The notes beneath the pieces were generated by a model, which had not been told where the DNA came from, did no database searches, and saw nothing but the letters and a program-made list of their open reading frames with translations. The translations under genes were made by a program, and so were the position numbers. Shown here piece by piece: positions 10,966 through 21,299 of a stretch of DNA of 64,000 nucleotides. Position 1 is the first letter of the stretch; every line of letters begins with the position of its first letter. This DNA is from Glycine soja (taxonomy: Eukaryota; Streptophyta; Magnoliopsida; Fabales; Fabaceae): assembly GCF_004193775.1 (NCBI RefSeq), contig NC_041004.1, forward strand, positions 3,486,718 through 3,550,717. Reading direction: 5' to 3'.

Positions 10966-11265
10966 AATTGTTGGCACCTAAAAAATATTTGCCAGCAATA
11001 AAGTTCAACTAAAATTAGAAATAGCTTAGGGATTAACCTGATGAAGCAGTGGATGCCTTTAATTTATAGATCCACTAAAGCAAAGATAGTAATTTTGTAG
11101 AATTAGACTATTTTGCAGAATTGGTGTCGGCTAGTTAGAAATTTAGTTGTAGCATGAAGATAAGGTTGCTACTCATGATTCTAGAAGTTTTTCCTAAATT
11201 AAATTGTAGAAACAACACTTAAAAAGGAAGAACCGGCCGCTGGCAAATTGAATATGAAGGTCATG

Positions 11266-11557
11266 TGTTACTCTTGGTATTCGAGGCCCAAGTAACCTCC
11301 CTAAAGAATAGACGAGAGCGAGAGATAGAGACAGAGAGTAGAGGAAATGCTTCTTCTTCTTTTTATTCATAAGCGTTTCTTACATTTATATGAGTTACTG
11401 TTACTAACAGAAAGCTAACAAACTCAACAATAAGCTTCTTCTAGAAGATACATGCATGCGCCCTGTTACTACGTTACTGTAATCCTTCAAATGAATGGGA
11501 GTATGGCTTTGCCTCTTGGGCCTTGCTGTTTGTAACTCCTTGTTGCTATTCGTATCA
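11266..11557 (-). repeat. 3' LTR of the gypsy derivative
   Basis: 292 bp, plus-strand TGTTACTC...GTATCA. A minus-strand polypurine-like tract (GGGCGCGGGAA) abuts its inner edge. It differs from the right copy at a modest number of sites. Confidence 0.85.
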
Positions 11558-11558
11558 T

Positions 11559-12106
11559 TCCCGCGCCCTTCAAACAACACCTTGTCCTCAAGGTGATGAA
11601 AGCCTTTCCATTGATCCAGTACCATATGTTTTGGTCCTGACTCAGAGGGAATTATTTTGGACGCCACTATGGCTAAAGGGATGACGACTGGATGGATATC
11701 AATGGCCAGACAGGGCGAGTAAACTGAGTTGTGCTAGAGAAGGTTCCGAAAGTAAATCAGGTGATGGTGAACGTGGTGGTGCTAACTGCGGTGTAAGCTC
11801 TTCATCTTCTGTTACCAAGAGAAACAACGAAGATGAGCACTTGTGACCTCGAGAGAATTTCTCGTCGCAGTGGAAACACAATCCCTTTTCCCAGCAAAGC
11901 GCGAGCTCTTCCGGTGTAAGGCGTTTAAAAGGAATGGAAGTGGTTGTAGTGCGTTGAGGTGTAGGTAACAGAGGCAGAGTAGGGTTGGGTGAAGGCGATT
12001 GAGTGGTTACGGTTGTCGCGATGGTCGTTGGAGGGTGATATGGTGGTGGCCGGCGAGCATCCATGAGCTTTTCTTCCTGTAAGCGCGCATACGATACTGC
12101 GCGCAT
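11559..12106 (-). pseudogene. Gypsy gag (zinc knuckle) and pol C-terminal remnant
   Basis: The minus-strand frame 12106-11699 encodes a gag C-terminal half: an RLQEEKLMDARR segment, a Pro/Thr-rich linker, then LCFHCDEKFSRGHKC, a CCHC-type knuckle of the gypsy kind. It then stops. Downstream (about 11667-11559) another frame reads WKGFHHLEDKVLFEG, resembling the tail of gypsy integrase with its conserved LEDKV. Protease, RT, RNase H and most of integrase are missing, so no functional product is expected. Confidence 0.75.
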
Positions 12107-12394
12107 ACTCTTGGTATTCGAGGCCCAAGTAGCCTCCCTAAAGAATAGACGAGAGCGAGAGATAGAGAGAGAGAGTAGAGGAAATGCTTCTTCTTCTTTT
12201 TATTCATAAGCGTTTCTTACATTTATATGAGTTACTGTTACTAACAGAAAGCTAACAAACTCAACAATAAGCTTCTTCTAGAAGATACATGCATGCGTCC
12301 TGTTACTATGTTACTCTAATCCTTCAAATGAATGGGAGTATGACTTTGCCTCTTGGGCTTTGCTATTTGTAACTCCTTATTGCTATTTGTATCA
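12106..12394 (-). repeat. 5' LTR of the gypsy derivative (inner edge deleted)
   Basis: Matches 11269-11557 almost throughout. The terminal TGT of the inner edge is replaced by gag sequence, a deletion junction at about 12106. Confidence 0.85.
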
Positions 12395-12399
12395 TCATG

Positions 12400-13305
12400 C
12401 CTGGATTTTAAGAGCAGTAACAAGAAGTTATCAAAAAGTGGGTCAACCAAAATCAGCTAAACTCGTACAATTAGTTGAATGAGTTCCAAACCACGTTTTA
12501 GGCAATTATCAACGAGAAAAACATGATTTAGTAGAGTAGTTGAGTTTCTAGCGGTATAAATGTCTTGTGCTTAGTTTTTAAACACAATCAATCCAAATCA
12601 AACATATTTTGAATTTATCTTTAATTATTAGTTTTTTATCACATTTTATTTATTGCATTTATTTTTACTTTTTCCCCAAATCCTATTTTGTTATTCGTTT
12701 TCATTCACCTACGTTAAGTGCTTATTGAAGTAACTTAGGAACTCATTTAGTGAGAAGAAAATTCCTTTCTAGGCACAAATCACTCAACTTATTTGAGGAT
12801 TTTGTTGGACCTATTAGTCGATCCACCCGGCTAAGTTTTCATACAACAACACTCAAATGCATATATGTATATGCATGAGAAGTTTGGAGCGAAGGGGAGG
12901 CCAGGCCCCTACCTAGCCTAGCTCCCTCTCTATTCGTCCCTAGGGTTGTCATTTTTGGCATTTATGTTGTAGGCCTTGGGTTGTTGATTTGGAAGGGAGG
13001 ACTAAAATACCTTTGGACACTTTGTTAATTATTAAGTTCGGAAGAAGGTGGCTTGCACAAAAAACTGAATTATGGGTGACACATTTTATCCAATAGTGGG
13101 TAGGTAACATGACCCGGAAGGAAATATGTTTCAATCCAAGTAACATGAGCAAACAAACATATAGGGGAGGAAAGAGGAGCATAAGCTGAAACCTCATAAA
13201 CCTGTTAAAACATAAGGTTGTTTTTGTTATGTGGCAATTTGGTCCGGGAATATCTTATAGGGATGCAAGTTGTATGTGGATTTTTGAGGGGTTTAATTTG
13301 TTTTC
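12400..13305. other. No recognisable gene; left flank of the young copia insertion
   Basis: Mixed-composition DNA. A minus-strand frame at 12949-13197 is open for 82 codons but resembles nothing I know. The sequence 12985-13305 continues at 17953 after removal of the copia element and one TSD copy; the joined locus shows no family I can name either. Confidence 0.5.
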
Positions 13306-13582
13306 TGTTAGTATAGAGCAATAAAAGAAGAGAAAGAAATAAAGGGAAGAAAGAAAAAGACACACAGTTTAACGTGGTTCAGCACACAATGTATGTGCCT
13401 ACGTCCACGGCTACACTAGGAGAACTTTTTATTACTTGCACATAAAAGCTTACAAGGTGTCTCTATATATAACACTAATGAGACACAAGTTTTTACAAAC
13501 CAAGCGATGTGGGACTAAGACCACACAAGTTTTACAGACTAAGCGATGTGGGACAAAGGAACTAAGACCACAAACTCTAACA
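13306..13582 (-). repeat. 3' LTR of the young copia element
   Basis: Plus-strand TGTTAGTATAG...TCTAACA, matched to 17676-17952. It contains an internal imperfect duplication of about 40 bp: two blocks ending in AAGCGATGTGGGAC, each followed by CTAAGACC (about 13490-13570). Confidence 0.97.
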
Positions 13583-13596
13583 ATTCTCCCACTTGG
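13583..13596 (-). promoter_or_regulatory. Polypurine tract
   Basis: On the minus strand it reads CCAAGTGGGAGAAT directly before the 3' LTR, the usual plus-strand primer of plant copia elements. Confidence 0.9.
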
Positions 13597-13678
13597 GGTC
13601 TAAGTTCCAAACTCTAGCAGCTCCTTGTAAGCAACGAGTTCATCGACTCTTTACCTAGTGTAGCACCTTCATCTTCAA

Positions 13679-16600
13679 TTATCCTTGAAGGCCAACTGAG
13701 GCAATGCAAAGCCTCAGTTTGTCAGTTGTAACAGCTTTAGTCAACATATCTACTGGATTCTCTGATCCTAAGATCTTCAATAAAGATAAGTCTCCATCAT
13801 TTATCAACTCCCTGATAAAATGGTATCTTAATTGAATATGCTTGCATCTAGAATGGAAGACTGGATTCTTAGCAAGACTTATAGCAGTTTGACTGTCACT
13901 AAACATTGGAGCATCATCTTGTTCTTTCCCCAATTCATTGAGAAAATTCTTTAGCCAAATCATCTCCTTAGCTGCTTCTGAGATAGCTATGTACTCGGCT
14001 TCCGTGGTTGAGAGAGCAACTCTATCTTGAAGTTTAGACTTCCAACTCATAGCAGTACCTCCCAAGGTAAAAATGTAGCCTGTGGTGCTCTTCTTGGTAT
14101 CAAAATCTCCTCCCAATTCTGCATCTGAAAATCCCTGTAAAGTGAGATTGCCTTTTCTGAAGCACAAACACATCTTTGAAGTACCCTTCAAATATCTGAG
14201 TATCCACTTTACTCCTTCCCAATGCTCCTTTGCTGGATTTGATAGGAACCTACTGACAACTCCCACTGCATGTGCTATGTCAGGTCTGGTACACACCATA
14301 GCATACATCAAACTCCCAACTGCTGATGCATATGGTACTCTTGACATGTAACATTTTTCTTCATCTGTCTGCAAAGATTGCTTCTTTGAAAACTTCAAAT
14401 GAGATCCCAAAGGGGTATTCCTGGTCTTAGAATCTCCAAGGTAAAACCTGTCAAGCAACTTGTGTATATATTTCTCCTGAGACAGCTTCAAAATTCCTTC
14501 TGATCTGTTTCTAAGAATTCTCATACCAAGGATTTGTTTAGCTGGACCAAGATCCTTCATTTCAAAGTTTTCTGCCAACTGCTGCTTCAACCTGTTAATT
14601 TCTGCCATACTAGATCCTGCAATCAACATGTCATCAACATACACAACAAGGATAACATAACTATTAGTATATTTTTTAACATAGCAGCAATGGTCCATGT
14701 CACATCTTTTGAATCCTGAGTTGCTCATAAACTCATTAAACTTCTTGTACCACTGCCTCGGTGCTTGTTTCAAGCCATACAAACTTTTGTGAAGCTTGCA
14801 TACAAGATTCTCCTTGCCTGGCACTTCAAAACCTTCTGGTTGGGTCATATAGATGTCTTCCTCTAAATCCCCATGCAAGAATGCAGTTTTAACATCTAAC
14901 TGCTCCAAGTGAAGATTCTCTGCAGCTACTATGCTCAGAATAACTCTGATGGTAGTCATCTTTACAACTGGAGAGAAGATCTCTGTAAAATCAATTCCTT
15001 GTTTCTGCTGAAACCCTTTCACCACAAGTCTCGCCTTGTATCTTCTTCTACCGTCAGATTCTTCCTTTAGCCTATAGACCCACCTATTCTGAAACGCCTT
15101 CTTTCCTTCTGGCAATTCAGTTAAAGACCACGTCTTATTCTTCTGAAGGGATGTCATCTCATCTTTCATCGCTAGCTCCCACTCAATAGTGTCATTCCCC
15201 TGTGTAGCCTCATTGAAACATTCTGGCTCACCAGCATCAGTTAACAACAAATAATGCAATGAAGGGGAATACCTATCTAGTGGTACTGAAATTCTGCTAG
15301 ATTTTCTTGGAGGAGTTGATGGTTCTGGTTCTGACTCAACCTCTACGCTTGTACTCTGGTTTCTGTTGGCTACATCACTTTCTGAAATTTCTTCAAGTGT
15401 TGCTTTCTCAGAAATTTTTGACAGTTTACCTGCACATGTAGATTCTACAGAAAATTTGTCCTTATAAAATAAGTTCTCATTAAAAGTAACATTTCTGCTT
15501 CTGATAACTTTCTTGGTTTGGTCATCCCAAAACCTGTAGCCATACATGTCAGATCCATAACCAATAAAATAACACTTCCTCGCCTTCGGATCCAATTTAT
15601 CTCTACTATTAGAGTTTGTCAGTATATATGAAACACAACCAAAAATTCTCAAATGTGAAAGTTTTACCTCCTTTCCAGACCATACTTCTTCAGGCAACTG
15701 ATAATTCAAAGGAACTGATGGTCCTCTATTGATGAGATATGCTGTTGTGTTTATTGCTTCTGCCCAGAATGCTTTAGGCAAGCCAGATTGGATCCGCATA
15801 CACCTTGTTCTCTCATTCAAGGTTCTATTCATCCTTTCTGCAACACCGTTTTGCTCAGGTGTTCCTGGTATTGTCATGATCATTCTGATCCCATGTTCTG
15901 AACAGAAGTCTTTAAACTCCTGACTATCATACTCCCCACCATTGTCAGATTTCAGACTTTTAACCTTTAGACCTGTCTGATTTTCAACTTCTGTTTTCCA
16001 CCTTTTAAACACAGAAAACACATCAGATTTATTTTTAAGAAAATAAACCCATACCTTTCTGGTAGAGTCGTCGATAAAGGTGACATAATAGCGTGAGTTT
16101 CCAACAGATTTCACTGGGGCTGGCCCCCAAACATCTGTGTGCACCAATTCTAGCTTTTCAGCTTTCAGAGTCTTCCCTGCCCTTGAGAAACTGACATTTT
16201 TCTGCTTTCCAAGGATACAATGTTCACAAGCACCAACATCAACATGCTTGAGGCTTGATAGCTTACCCTTTGCCGCCATAAGCTTCATTCCTTTTTCACT
16301 CATATGTCCAAGTCTTTGATGCCACATGGTTGAATTATTGACAGCCTCAGTAACTGCTACCATATCCTCATCTGCAATCATGTAAAGAGATCCTCGCTTC
16401 TTTCCACGAGCCACAATGAGATTGCCTTTTGTTACCTTCCAAGCTCCATCTCCAAAAGTGGTGTGATGTCCCTCATCATCCAACTGCCCTATAGATATTA
16501 AATTTCTCTTTAAGGCAGGAATATGTCTGACATTATGCAATGTCCATAGGGATCCACTAGAGGTCTTGATGTTGATATCACCTCTTCCGACAATGTCAAG

Positions 16601-17590
16601 AGATTTTCCATCTGCAAGGTAAAATTTTCCAAATCTTCCAGAAACATAGTTAGACAATAAATCTTTAGAGGGAGTAGTGTGGAACGACGCACCTGAGTCC
16701 ATGATCCATGAATCAACAGGACTATCCAAACTGCAAATTAATGCATCATCAAGTTCATCAGTTGCTGCATTTGCGGATTCATCATCATCGCGCTTCTTGT
16801 TTTTGTGCGACTTGTTCTTCTTTGGTGCCTTGCACTGATTGCTAAAGTGACCTCTCTTGTCACAATTCCAACAAGTAACGTCACTTTGAAATTTTCTCTG
16901 ACCTTTCCCTCTTGACTTTGATCTGCCTCGACCATTCTGACCCTTCTGGGTAGTCTTTCCCCTGCCTTCAGTATTCAATGCTGAATTGGAAACATGACTG
17001 GAAGATTCTCCTGAATCTCTCTTGCGAACATCTTCGCTCAAGATCAAGTCACGGATGTCACTAAGCTTTAATGTGTTCTCCCTTGTAGAACTACTAACTG
17101 CAGTAACAGTTGCAGCCCAACTATCCGGTAGTGATGACAATAGAATCAATGCCTTCACCTCATCCTCAAATTTAATCTGCACAGATTCCAATTGGGCAAG
17201 AATAGTATTAAACTCATTAATATGATCAGTTACAGAGATACCTTCTCCCATCTTGAGGTTGAACAACCGGCGCATCAAGTATACTTTGTTGGCTGCTGAC
17301 GGCTTCTCGTACATATCTGATAATGCCTTCATTAAGCCTGCAGTAGTCTTCTCGTTCACGATGTTGAACGCGGCGTTCTTGGCTAATGTCAATCTGATCA
17401 TGCCAAGAGCCTGTCGATCTAGCAAGTTCCATTCTTCTTGCTTCATGTCTTCTGGCTTAACCCCTGATAAGGGCTGATACAACTTCTTCTGATATAGATA
17501 ATCTTCTATCTGCATCTTCCAAAAGCTGAAATCTCTGCCATCGAACTTCTCGATCTTCACCTTCCCCTCTTCTAATGTCATTGCTCCCAC
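13679..17590 (-). CDS. Copia gag-pol polyprotein, 1303 aa, intact
   Basis: A single ORF with domains in the normal copia order. Gag of UBN2 type spans about residues 15-190. A CCHC zinc knuckle (CWNCDKRGHFSNQC) is at 240-253. The aspartic protease motif is MDSGAS at 297-302. GAG-pre-integrase WHQRLGHM is near 423-430. The integrase DDE residues are D486, D549 (SDNGG) and E585. RT has LDVKTAFLHG around D899 and YVDD at 984-987. RNase H has STTEAEY at 1194-1200 and PVDMLTK near 1279-1285. No stop or frameshift is present and all catalytic residues are in place. The length is typical of plant copia. I chose the first Met (17590), preceded by PBS and LTR. The product would assemble virus-like particles in the cytoplasm and integrate a cDNA copy. 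Confidence 0.97.
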   Translation of the reverse strand: MGAMTLEEGKVKIEKFDGRDFSFWKMQIEDYLYQKKLYQPLSGVKPEDMKQEEWNLLDRQALGMIRLTLAKNAAFNIVNEKTTAGLMKALSDMYEKPSAANKVYLMRRLFNLKMGEGISVTDHINEFNTILAQLESVQIKFEDEVKALILLSSLPDSWAATVTAVSSSTRENTLKLSDIRDLILSEDVRKRDSGESSSHVSNSALNTEGRGKTTQKGQNGRGRSKSRGKGQRKFQSDVTCWNCDKRGHFSNQCKAPKKNKSHKNKKRDDDESANAATDELDDALICSLDSPVDSWIMDSGASFHTTPSKDLLSNYVSGRFGKFYLADGKSLDIVGRGDINIKTSSGSLWTLHNVRHIPALKRNLISIGQLDDEGHHTTFGDGAWKVTKGNLIVARGKKRGSLYMIADEDMVAVTEAVNNSTMWHQRLGHMSEKGMKLMAAKGKLSSLKHVDVGACEHCILGKQKNVSFSRAGKTLKAEKLELVHTDVWGPAPVKSVGNSRYYVTFIDDSTRKVWVYFLKNKSDVFSVFKRWKTEVENQTGLKVKSLKSDNGGEYDSQEFKDFCSEHGIRMIMTIPGTPEQNGVAERMNRTLNERTRCMRIQSGLPKAFWAEAINTTAYLINRGPSVPLNYQLPEEVWSGKEVKLSHLRIFGCVSYILTNSNSRDKLDPKARKCYFIGYGSDMYGYRFWDDQTKKVIRSRNVTFNENLFYKDKFSVESTCAGKLSKISEKATLEEISESDVANRNQSTSVEVESEPEPSTPPRKSSRISVPLDRYSPSLHYLLLTDAGEPECFNEATQGNDTIEWELAMKDEMTSLQKNKTWSLTELPEGKKAFQNRWVYRLKEESDGRRRYKARLVVKGFQQKQGIDFTEIFSPVVKMTTIRVILSIVAAENLHLEQLDVKTAFLHGDLEEDIYMTQPEGFEVPGKENLVCKLHKSLYGLKQAPRQWYKKFNEFMSNSGFKRCDMDHCCYVKKYTNSYVILVVYVDDMLIAGSSMAEINRLKQQLAENFEMKDLGPAKQILGMRILRNRSEGILKLSQEKYIHKLLDRFYLGDSKTRNTPLGSHLKFSKKQSLQTDEEKCYMSRVPYASAVGSLMYAMVCTRPDIAHAVGVVSRFLSNPAKEHWEGVKWILRYLKGTSKMCLCFRKGNLTLQGFSDAELGGDFDTKKSTTGYIFTLGGTAMSWKSKLQDRVALSTTEAEYIAISEAAKEMIWLKNFLNELGKEQDDAPMFSDSQTAISLAKNPVFHSRCKHIQLRYHFIRELINDGDLSLLKILGSENPVDMLTKAVTTDKLRLCIASVGLQG

Positions 17591-17660
17591 TGCCTCCTCT
17601 AAACTGAGAAGACTCTCACTAATTCCTTTAAACTAAGGAAATCCCGTGGAGTAACCAAAA

Positions 17661-17673
17661 GCTCTTGATACCA
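17661..17673 (-). promoter_or_regulatory. Primer-binding site (initiator Met tRNA)
   Basis: The minus strand reads TGGTATCAAGAGC two bases inside the 5' LTR, close to TGGTATCAGAGC, the standard plant tRNA-iMet complement. Confidence 0.92.
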
Positions 17674-17675
17674 GT

Positions 17676-17952
17676 TGTTAGTATAGAGCAATAAAAGAAG
17701 AGAAAGAAATAAAGGAAAGAAAAAAAAAGACACACAGTTTAACGTGGTTCAGCACACAATGTATGTGCCTACGTCCACGGCTACACTAGGAGAACTTTTT
17801 ATTACTTGCACATAAAAGCTTACAAGGTGTCTCTATATATAACACTAATGAGACACAAGTTTTTACAAACCAAGCGATGTGGGACTAAGACCACACAAGT
17901 TTTACAGACTAAGAGATGTGGGACAAAGGAACTAAGACCACAAACTTTAACA
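17676..17952 (-). repeat. 5' LTR of the young copia element
   Basis: 277 bp, four differences from the 3' LTR. Its outer edge is followed by the TTTTC target duplication. Confidence 0.97.
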
Positions 17953-17957
17953 TTTTC

Positions 17958-18874
17958 TTCATAAGATGATGTATGCCTCGAGAGTGGCTTTCTATTGGGG
18001 TGTAATGATTCTTTTGGTTGGGTTGGGTGTGGGGCTACACTTAAATGCAGACTCTATAATTTGTCTATGCTCCCAAACTTTTGCACAACTTATGGGTATC
18101 ACCCACGTGATCAAAGCTGGACAACTTGTACACATTGGTTCTGCTTAGCAATATTGATTGCTAATCGACAAGTCTCTCATTGGACGTATTGTGACCACCT
18201 TTTTGTCTTTAAGCTTCTATCATATGCCAAATTCACTCCACTAAAACACTGTACAGTACGAGCTGCTTTTTACTCGATATCAGTCATATATATATGATTT
18301 GATGGCTTTTACTTAAATTTTATTTTATTTTATACTCGATCAATATTTAATTGATATGAAAAAAGTTTATATTTATTATTATTTACGTTGTGTAGTGAAT
18401 ATGTCAAACAAAAATATTTCATAATTTATTTTAAATAAATTTCCATTAAATATAAAGTTTTTTTAGAAATATATTAATAAAGATATATAATATATGACTT
18501 TAATATTTATATAATATTAGAATGGTAAACTCATTTAAAATTAGATGAATATTTATATCGTATGCAAATTCACCAAAAAAAAAATTCTATGCAATTAGTA
18601 TAAACTCAAGCATATGATACAGTATAATACCAAATATGTAAATATTTTTAATAATTGAAACAAAATAGAAAAAATTTATTTTATACAATTATTTAAAAAA
18701 AAACAAGATTATTAAGCTTGTATACTACTACAGTTACACATATTATATTACATCATTTACTTTAATATTTTATAATTTTAGTATTTTTACAATTTGGCTT
18801 TTGATGGGACTTGATGTTCTTCAAAAACTTGAGTCTTTTTGAAAGAAATTAATAGAGTAAATTATCAAATTAAA
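17958..18874. other. Non-coding, becoming very AT-rich
   Basis: 17958-18297 is the right flank of the copia insertion and has open frames (60 and 100 codons) without recognisable motifs. From 18300 the DNA is AT-rich with poly-A/T runs and no gene. Confidence 0.5.
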
Positions 18875-19072
18875 GAAAACTCAAATAAATTTCTGAAATT
18901 TCTTAGGATTTTATTTATGCTCTTGATTTAACTTTTTTTCATTTTGATCTTTAAGCTTATATTATTATACTTAAGTTTCTAGATCAAGTAAGGACCAAAA
19001 TGAGTAGAAAGGTTAATATCAAGCACGTTTAATTGAAATCCTTAAATACTTTAGGAACTTTTATGAGCTTTC
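18875..19072. repeat. Diverged foldback (MITE-like) element
   Basis: Two inverted arms, from GAAAACTC (18875) and to GAGCTTTC (19072), meet around a central CTTATATTATTATACTTAAG-like palindrome. They are roughly 75 percent alike by eye over about 95 bp. Both arms contain the CATTTTGATC/GACCAAAATG motif common in legume MITEs. Confidence 0.45.
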
Positions 19073-19252
19073 AATATTTTGGAAGACTAAAATGACAGTG
19101 AGATTCAAGTTAATGGATTAAATTGGTCATTTACTCAAATTATTATGTGATTTGGAACTATCATGATTCCTGCTAATATGAAATTTGAATATTTCTAATT
19201 TAAATACTAGTTGAAACCATGGATACGTGTGGTCCCAAACTGCTGTCTTCCT

Positions 19253-19304
19253 CATTTCGTTTTCTTGGCCACAATTAATGATGTTACCACTTGCTCTATG
19301 ATGT
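19253..19304 (+). pseudogene. Micro-fragment of the P450 5' end
   Basis: TTCTTGGCCACAATTAATG followed by a TTACCACTTG(C/T)TCTATG stretch repeats the start region of P450 copy B (19488-19535) and corresponds to the signal-anchor codons of copy C. Homology ends after about 50 bp. Confidence 0.6.
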
Positions 19305-19487
19305 AATATAATATGATGTAAATGATGAAATATAATATGTGTAACTGGGGACGTGGTGTTCCCGGAAGTTAATAATTTCTCCTGCCAGTGTTTCGTCATT
19401 TTTACAATGTTTTAATGACAAGTTTATCCATTGATTGGTAAGAAGATCTCTACGTACAACTGCTTAATTTCTTGATCATTTCATGTT

Positions 19488-19997
19488 CTTGGCCACAATT
19501 AATGCTGCTACCTCTTGTTCTATGTCTTGCATGCTCTCCCTGTGCTTTTCATGTTCTTTATCCAAAACCTCAGCACCTTGATCAAGAAACCACCCCATCC
19601 TCCAGGTCCTAAAGGCCTACCAATAATTGGAAATTTACACCAATTAGATAACTCCATTCTTTGCCTACAGCTATGGCAACTCTCAAAGAAATATGACCTT
19701 CTATTTTCCCTTCAATTAGGTTTAAGGCCTGCCATTGTTATTTCCTCTCCTAAACTGGCCAAAAAGGTCCTCAAAAACCATGACCTTGAGTTTTGCGGAC
19801 GACCTAAATTACTTGCCCAACAGAAATTGTCCTATAATGGCTCAGATATTGTATTTTCCCCTTACAATGAGTATTGGAGAGAAATCAGAAAAGTTTATGT
19901 TGTCCATATCTTTAGCTCCAAGCGTGTCTGTCTCTACCTTTTCCTCTATTAGAAATTTTGAGGTGAAGCAAATGCTCAAAAAATAAATATCTGGGCA
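19488..19997 (+). pseudogene. Cytochrome P450 exon-1 fragment, copy B
   Basis: Matches copy C exon 1 from the membrane anchor through the proline hinge (PPHPPGPKGLP), LHQLD, FSLQLGLRPAIV, the GRPKLLAQQKLSYNG region and VVHIFSSKRV. A four-base insertion (duplicated GTCT near 19925-19935) throws it out of frame. The original frame resumes as SSIRNFEVKQM and ends in a stop. Homology stops at CTGGGCA (19997), where LINE sequence begins. About 190 of 503 codons are covered and exon 2 is absent. Same orientation as copy A, opposite to copy C. Confidence 0.92.
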
Positions 19998-20988
19998 ATC
20001 CTTTGCGAAAGCCTTGCACCAGCACCAAGCATGATAACGAATACCATCCAACACAGTCACAGGGTCGCATACTGCATTGTTTATCATTCCTGATCTTCCA
20101 TATTCCCCAAATAGCTGCAGCCCAAACTACCCACCACACCCTCTTCCTTTCCCTTGATTGATCCAATATGTTGCCAAAAGTGACATTTACAATTATTTGG
20201 CAATGTTCTCAGTTCACTCAACCACTGGTAGCAATTTAACCAAATGTAATAAGAAAAATTACACTCAAACATGAGGTGATTTGTAGTTTCCATAGTTGCA
20301 TCACAAAAAACACAATTTAGATTCACCCCATCAGCCACAATGTTTCTTTTCTTCAAATTTTCCACCGTTTGGATTCTGTTGAACACCATCTTCCAGACCA
20401 ATCCCTTAACCTTAGATGGTACAGGGAGTTGCCACTATTGTTTATAGAACTTGGCATCTTCCATATTCCTTTCCACGTGCAGCTTGGCATATACTTCCTT
20501 CACAACATATTTCTTCTCCCCTCTGTTAGACCACTCCCAGCCAGCCATGGATGATTGGGCTAGCTTGGCCCCTTCCAAATCATTTTCAAATTGGTTTAAC
20601 TTCGGTATTTTCCAGTCAAACCAAGGTCTCCTCCACGAGAATGCCATTGCCACCCTTCCACACACCATGCTCCCATCTAAGAAATCATATGGTCCTTTTG
20701 CACCGAATTAAGGAAAATCCGGTTGTACTTAGAACAAAGACACTCATTCCCCACCGTCTAAATTTCCAAAAACTCACCTCGCTACCATCCCCTACTACCC
20801 TTTCAATATTATTTTGAAACCAACCCGCCCCATTATCAAACACTTCACACACACTCAATAAATCCTTCCACCATTGAGAGTCTTTCCTACCATAACCATC
20901 ACCAAGGAGAATATCTAAATTTATAATATTGTATTTTTTAATCAAGACATCCCTCTATATGGCCAACCCCTATTCCTCCATAGGAAAA
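19998..20988 (-). pseudogene. Non-LTR retrotransposon (LINE/L1) pol fragment
   Basis: Minus-strand frames, separated by stops, resemble the C-terminal third of plant LINE ORF2. SQWWKDLLSVCEVFD and GAGWFQNNIERVVGDG are at about 20890-20760; a W-rich segment lies between; and the zinc-binding zf-RVT region with RNIVADGVNLNCVFCDATMET and NHLMFEC is at about 20340-20250, followed by WAAAIWGIWKIRND near 20120. It lacks the N-terminal endonuclease and RT core and also a poly-A end, so both ends were lost. It joins P450 copy B on the left and a copia LTR on the right. Confidence 0.85.
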
Positions 20989-21186
20989 TAATAGAACAGA
21001 GAATTGAGAGGAAACTCATATGTGATTCTGGTAGAAATGATTTCATTGATTCAATTATGTTACATTCTTGGTATTACACACAGTGTGAGAGTAACTAACT
21101 TTGCCATGTGGGCTACAACTGTGATTATAATGCCATGTCAGCTTTGACTAACACTAACAATAACAAGGCTAGCACATACTCTATTA
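20989..21186 (-). repeat. 3' LTR, 198 bp, TAATAG...CTATTA termini
   Basis: Outer edge TAATAGAACAG matches the 5' remnant TAATACAACAG. The inner edge CTCTATTA is followed by the polypurine tract (plus-strand TCCCCTCCCCCCTCAA, 21187-21202). Confidence 0.75.
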
Positions 21187-21299
21187 TCCCCTCCCCCCTC
21201 AAACTCAAGGATAGTACAACCTTGAGTTTGGGCCTTAAGTCAAGAAATTTTGAAGTAGGGAGAGGCTTTGTTAAGGCATCAGCCAACTGCATATTGGAA

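Larger units (their letters stand above)
11266..12394 (-). mobile_element. Ty3/gypsy deletion derivative with perfect TSD
   Basis: Two direct repeats of about 290 bp flank about 550 bp of internal sequence, and the whole is bracketed by identical TCATG at 11261-11265 and 12395-12399. The internal part carries a gypsy gag zinc-knuckle segment and the extreme C-terminal end of pol on the minus strand, with everything between deleted. The right LTR lacks its first few bases and runs straight into mid-gag, so the primer-binding site and gag N-terminus are also gone. The element is non-autonomous; the intact TSD shows that it inserted as a unit and that the LTR pair has not recombined. Confidence 0.88.
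13306..17952 (-). mobile_element. Complete, young Ty1/copia retrotransposon
   Basis: 4647-bp element with 277-bp LTRs, a tRNA-iMet-type primer-binding site, one uninterrupted polyprotein ORF and a classic polypurine tract. Five-base target duplications TTTTC sit at 13301-13305 and 17953-17957. I count four substitutions between the LTRs over 277 bp (two near the left end, one in the repeat unit, one near the right end), about 1.4 percent, so the insertion is recent. All parts needed for autonomy are present by inspection. Confidence 0.97.

Noticed and set aside
14082..17477. Plus-strand frames of 60-89 codons across the young copia element
   Set aside because: Antisense shadows of the 1303-codon polyprotein.
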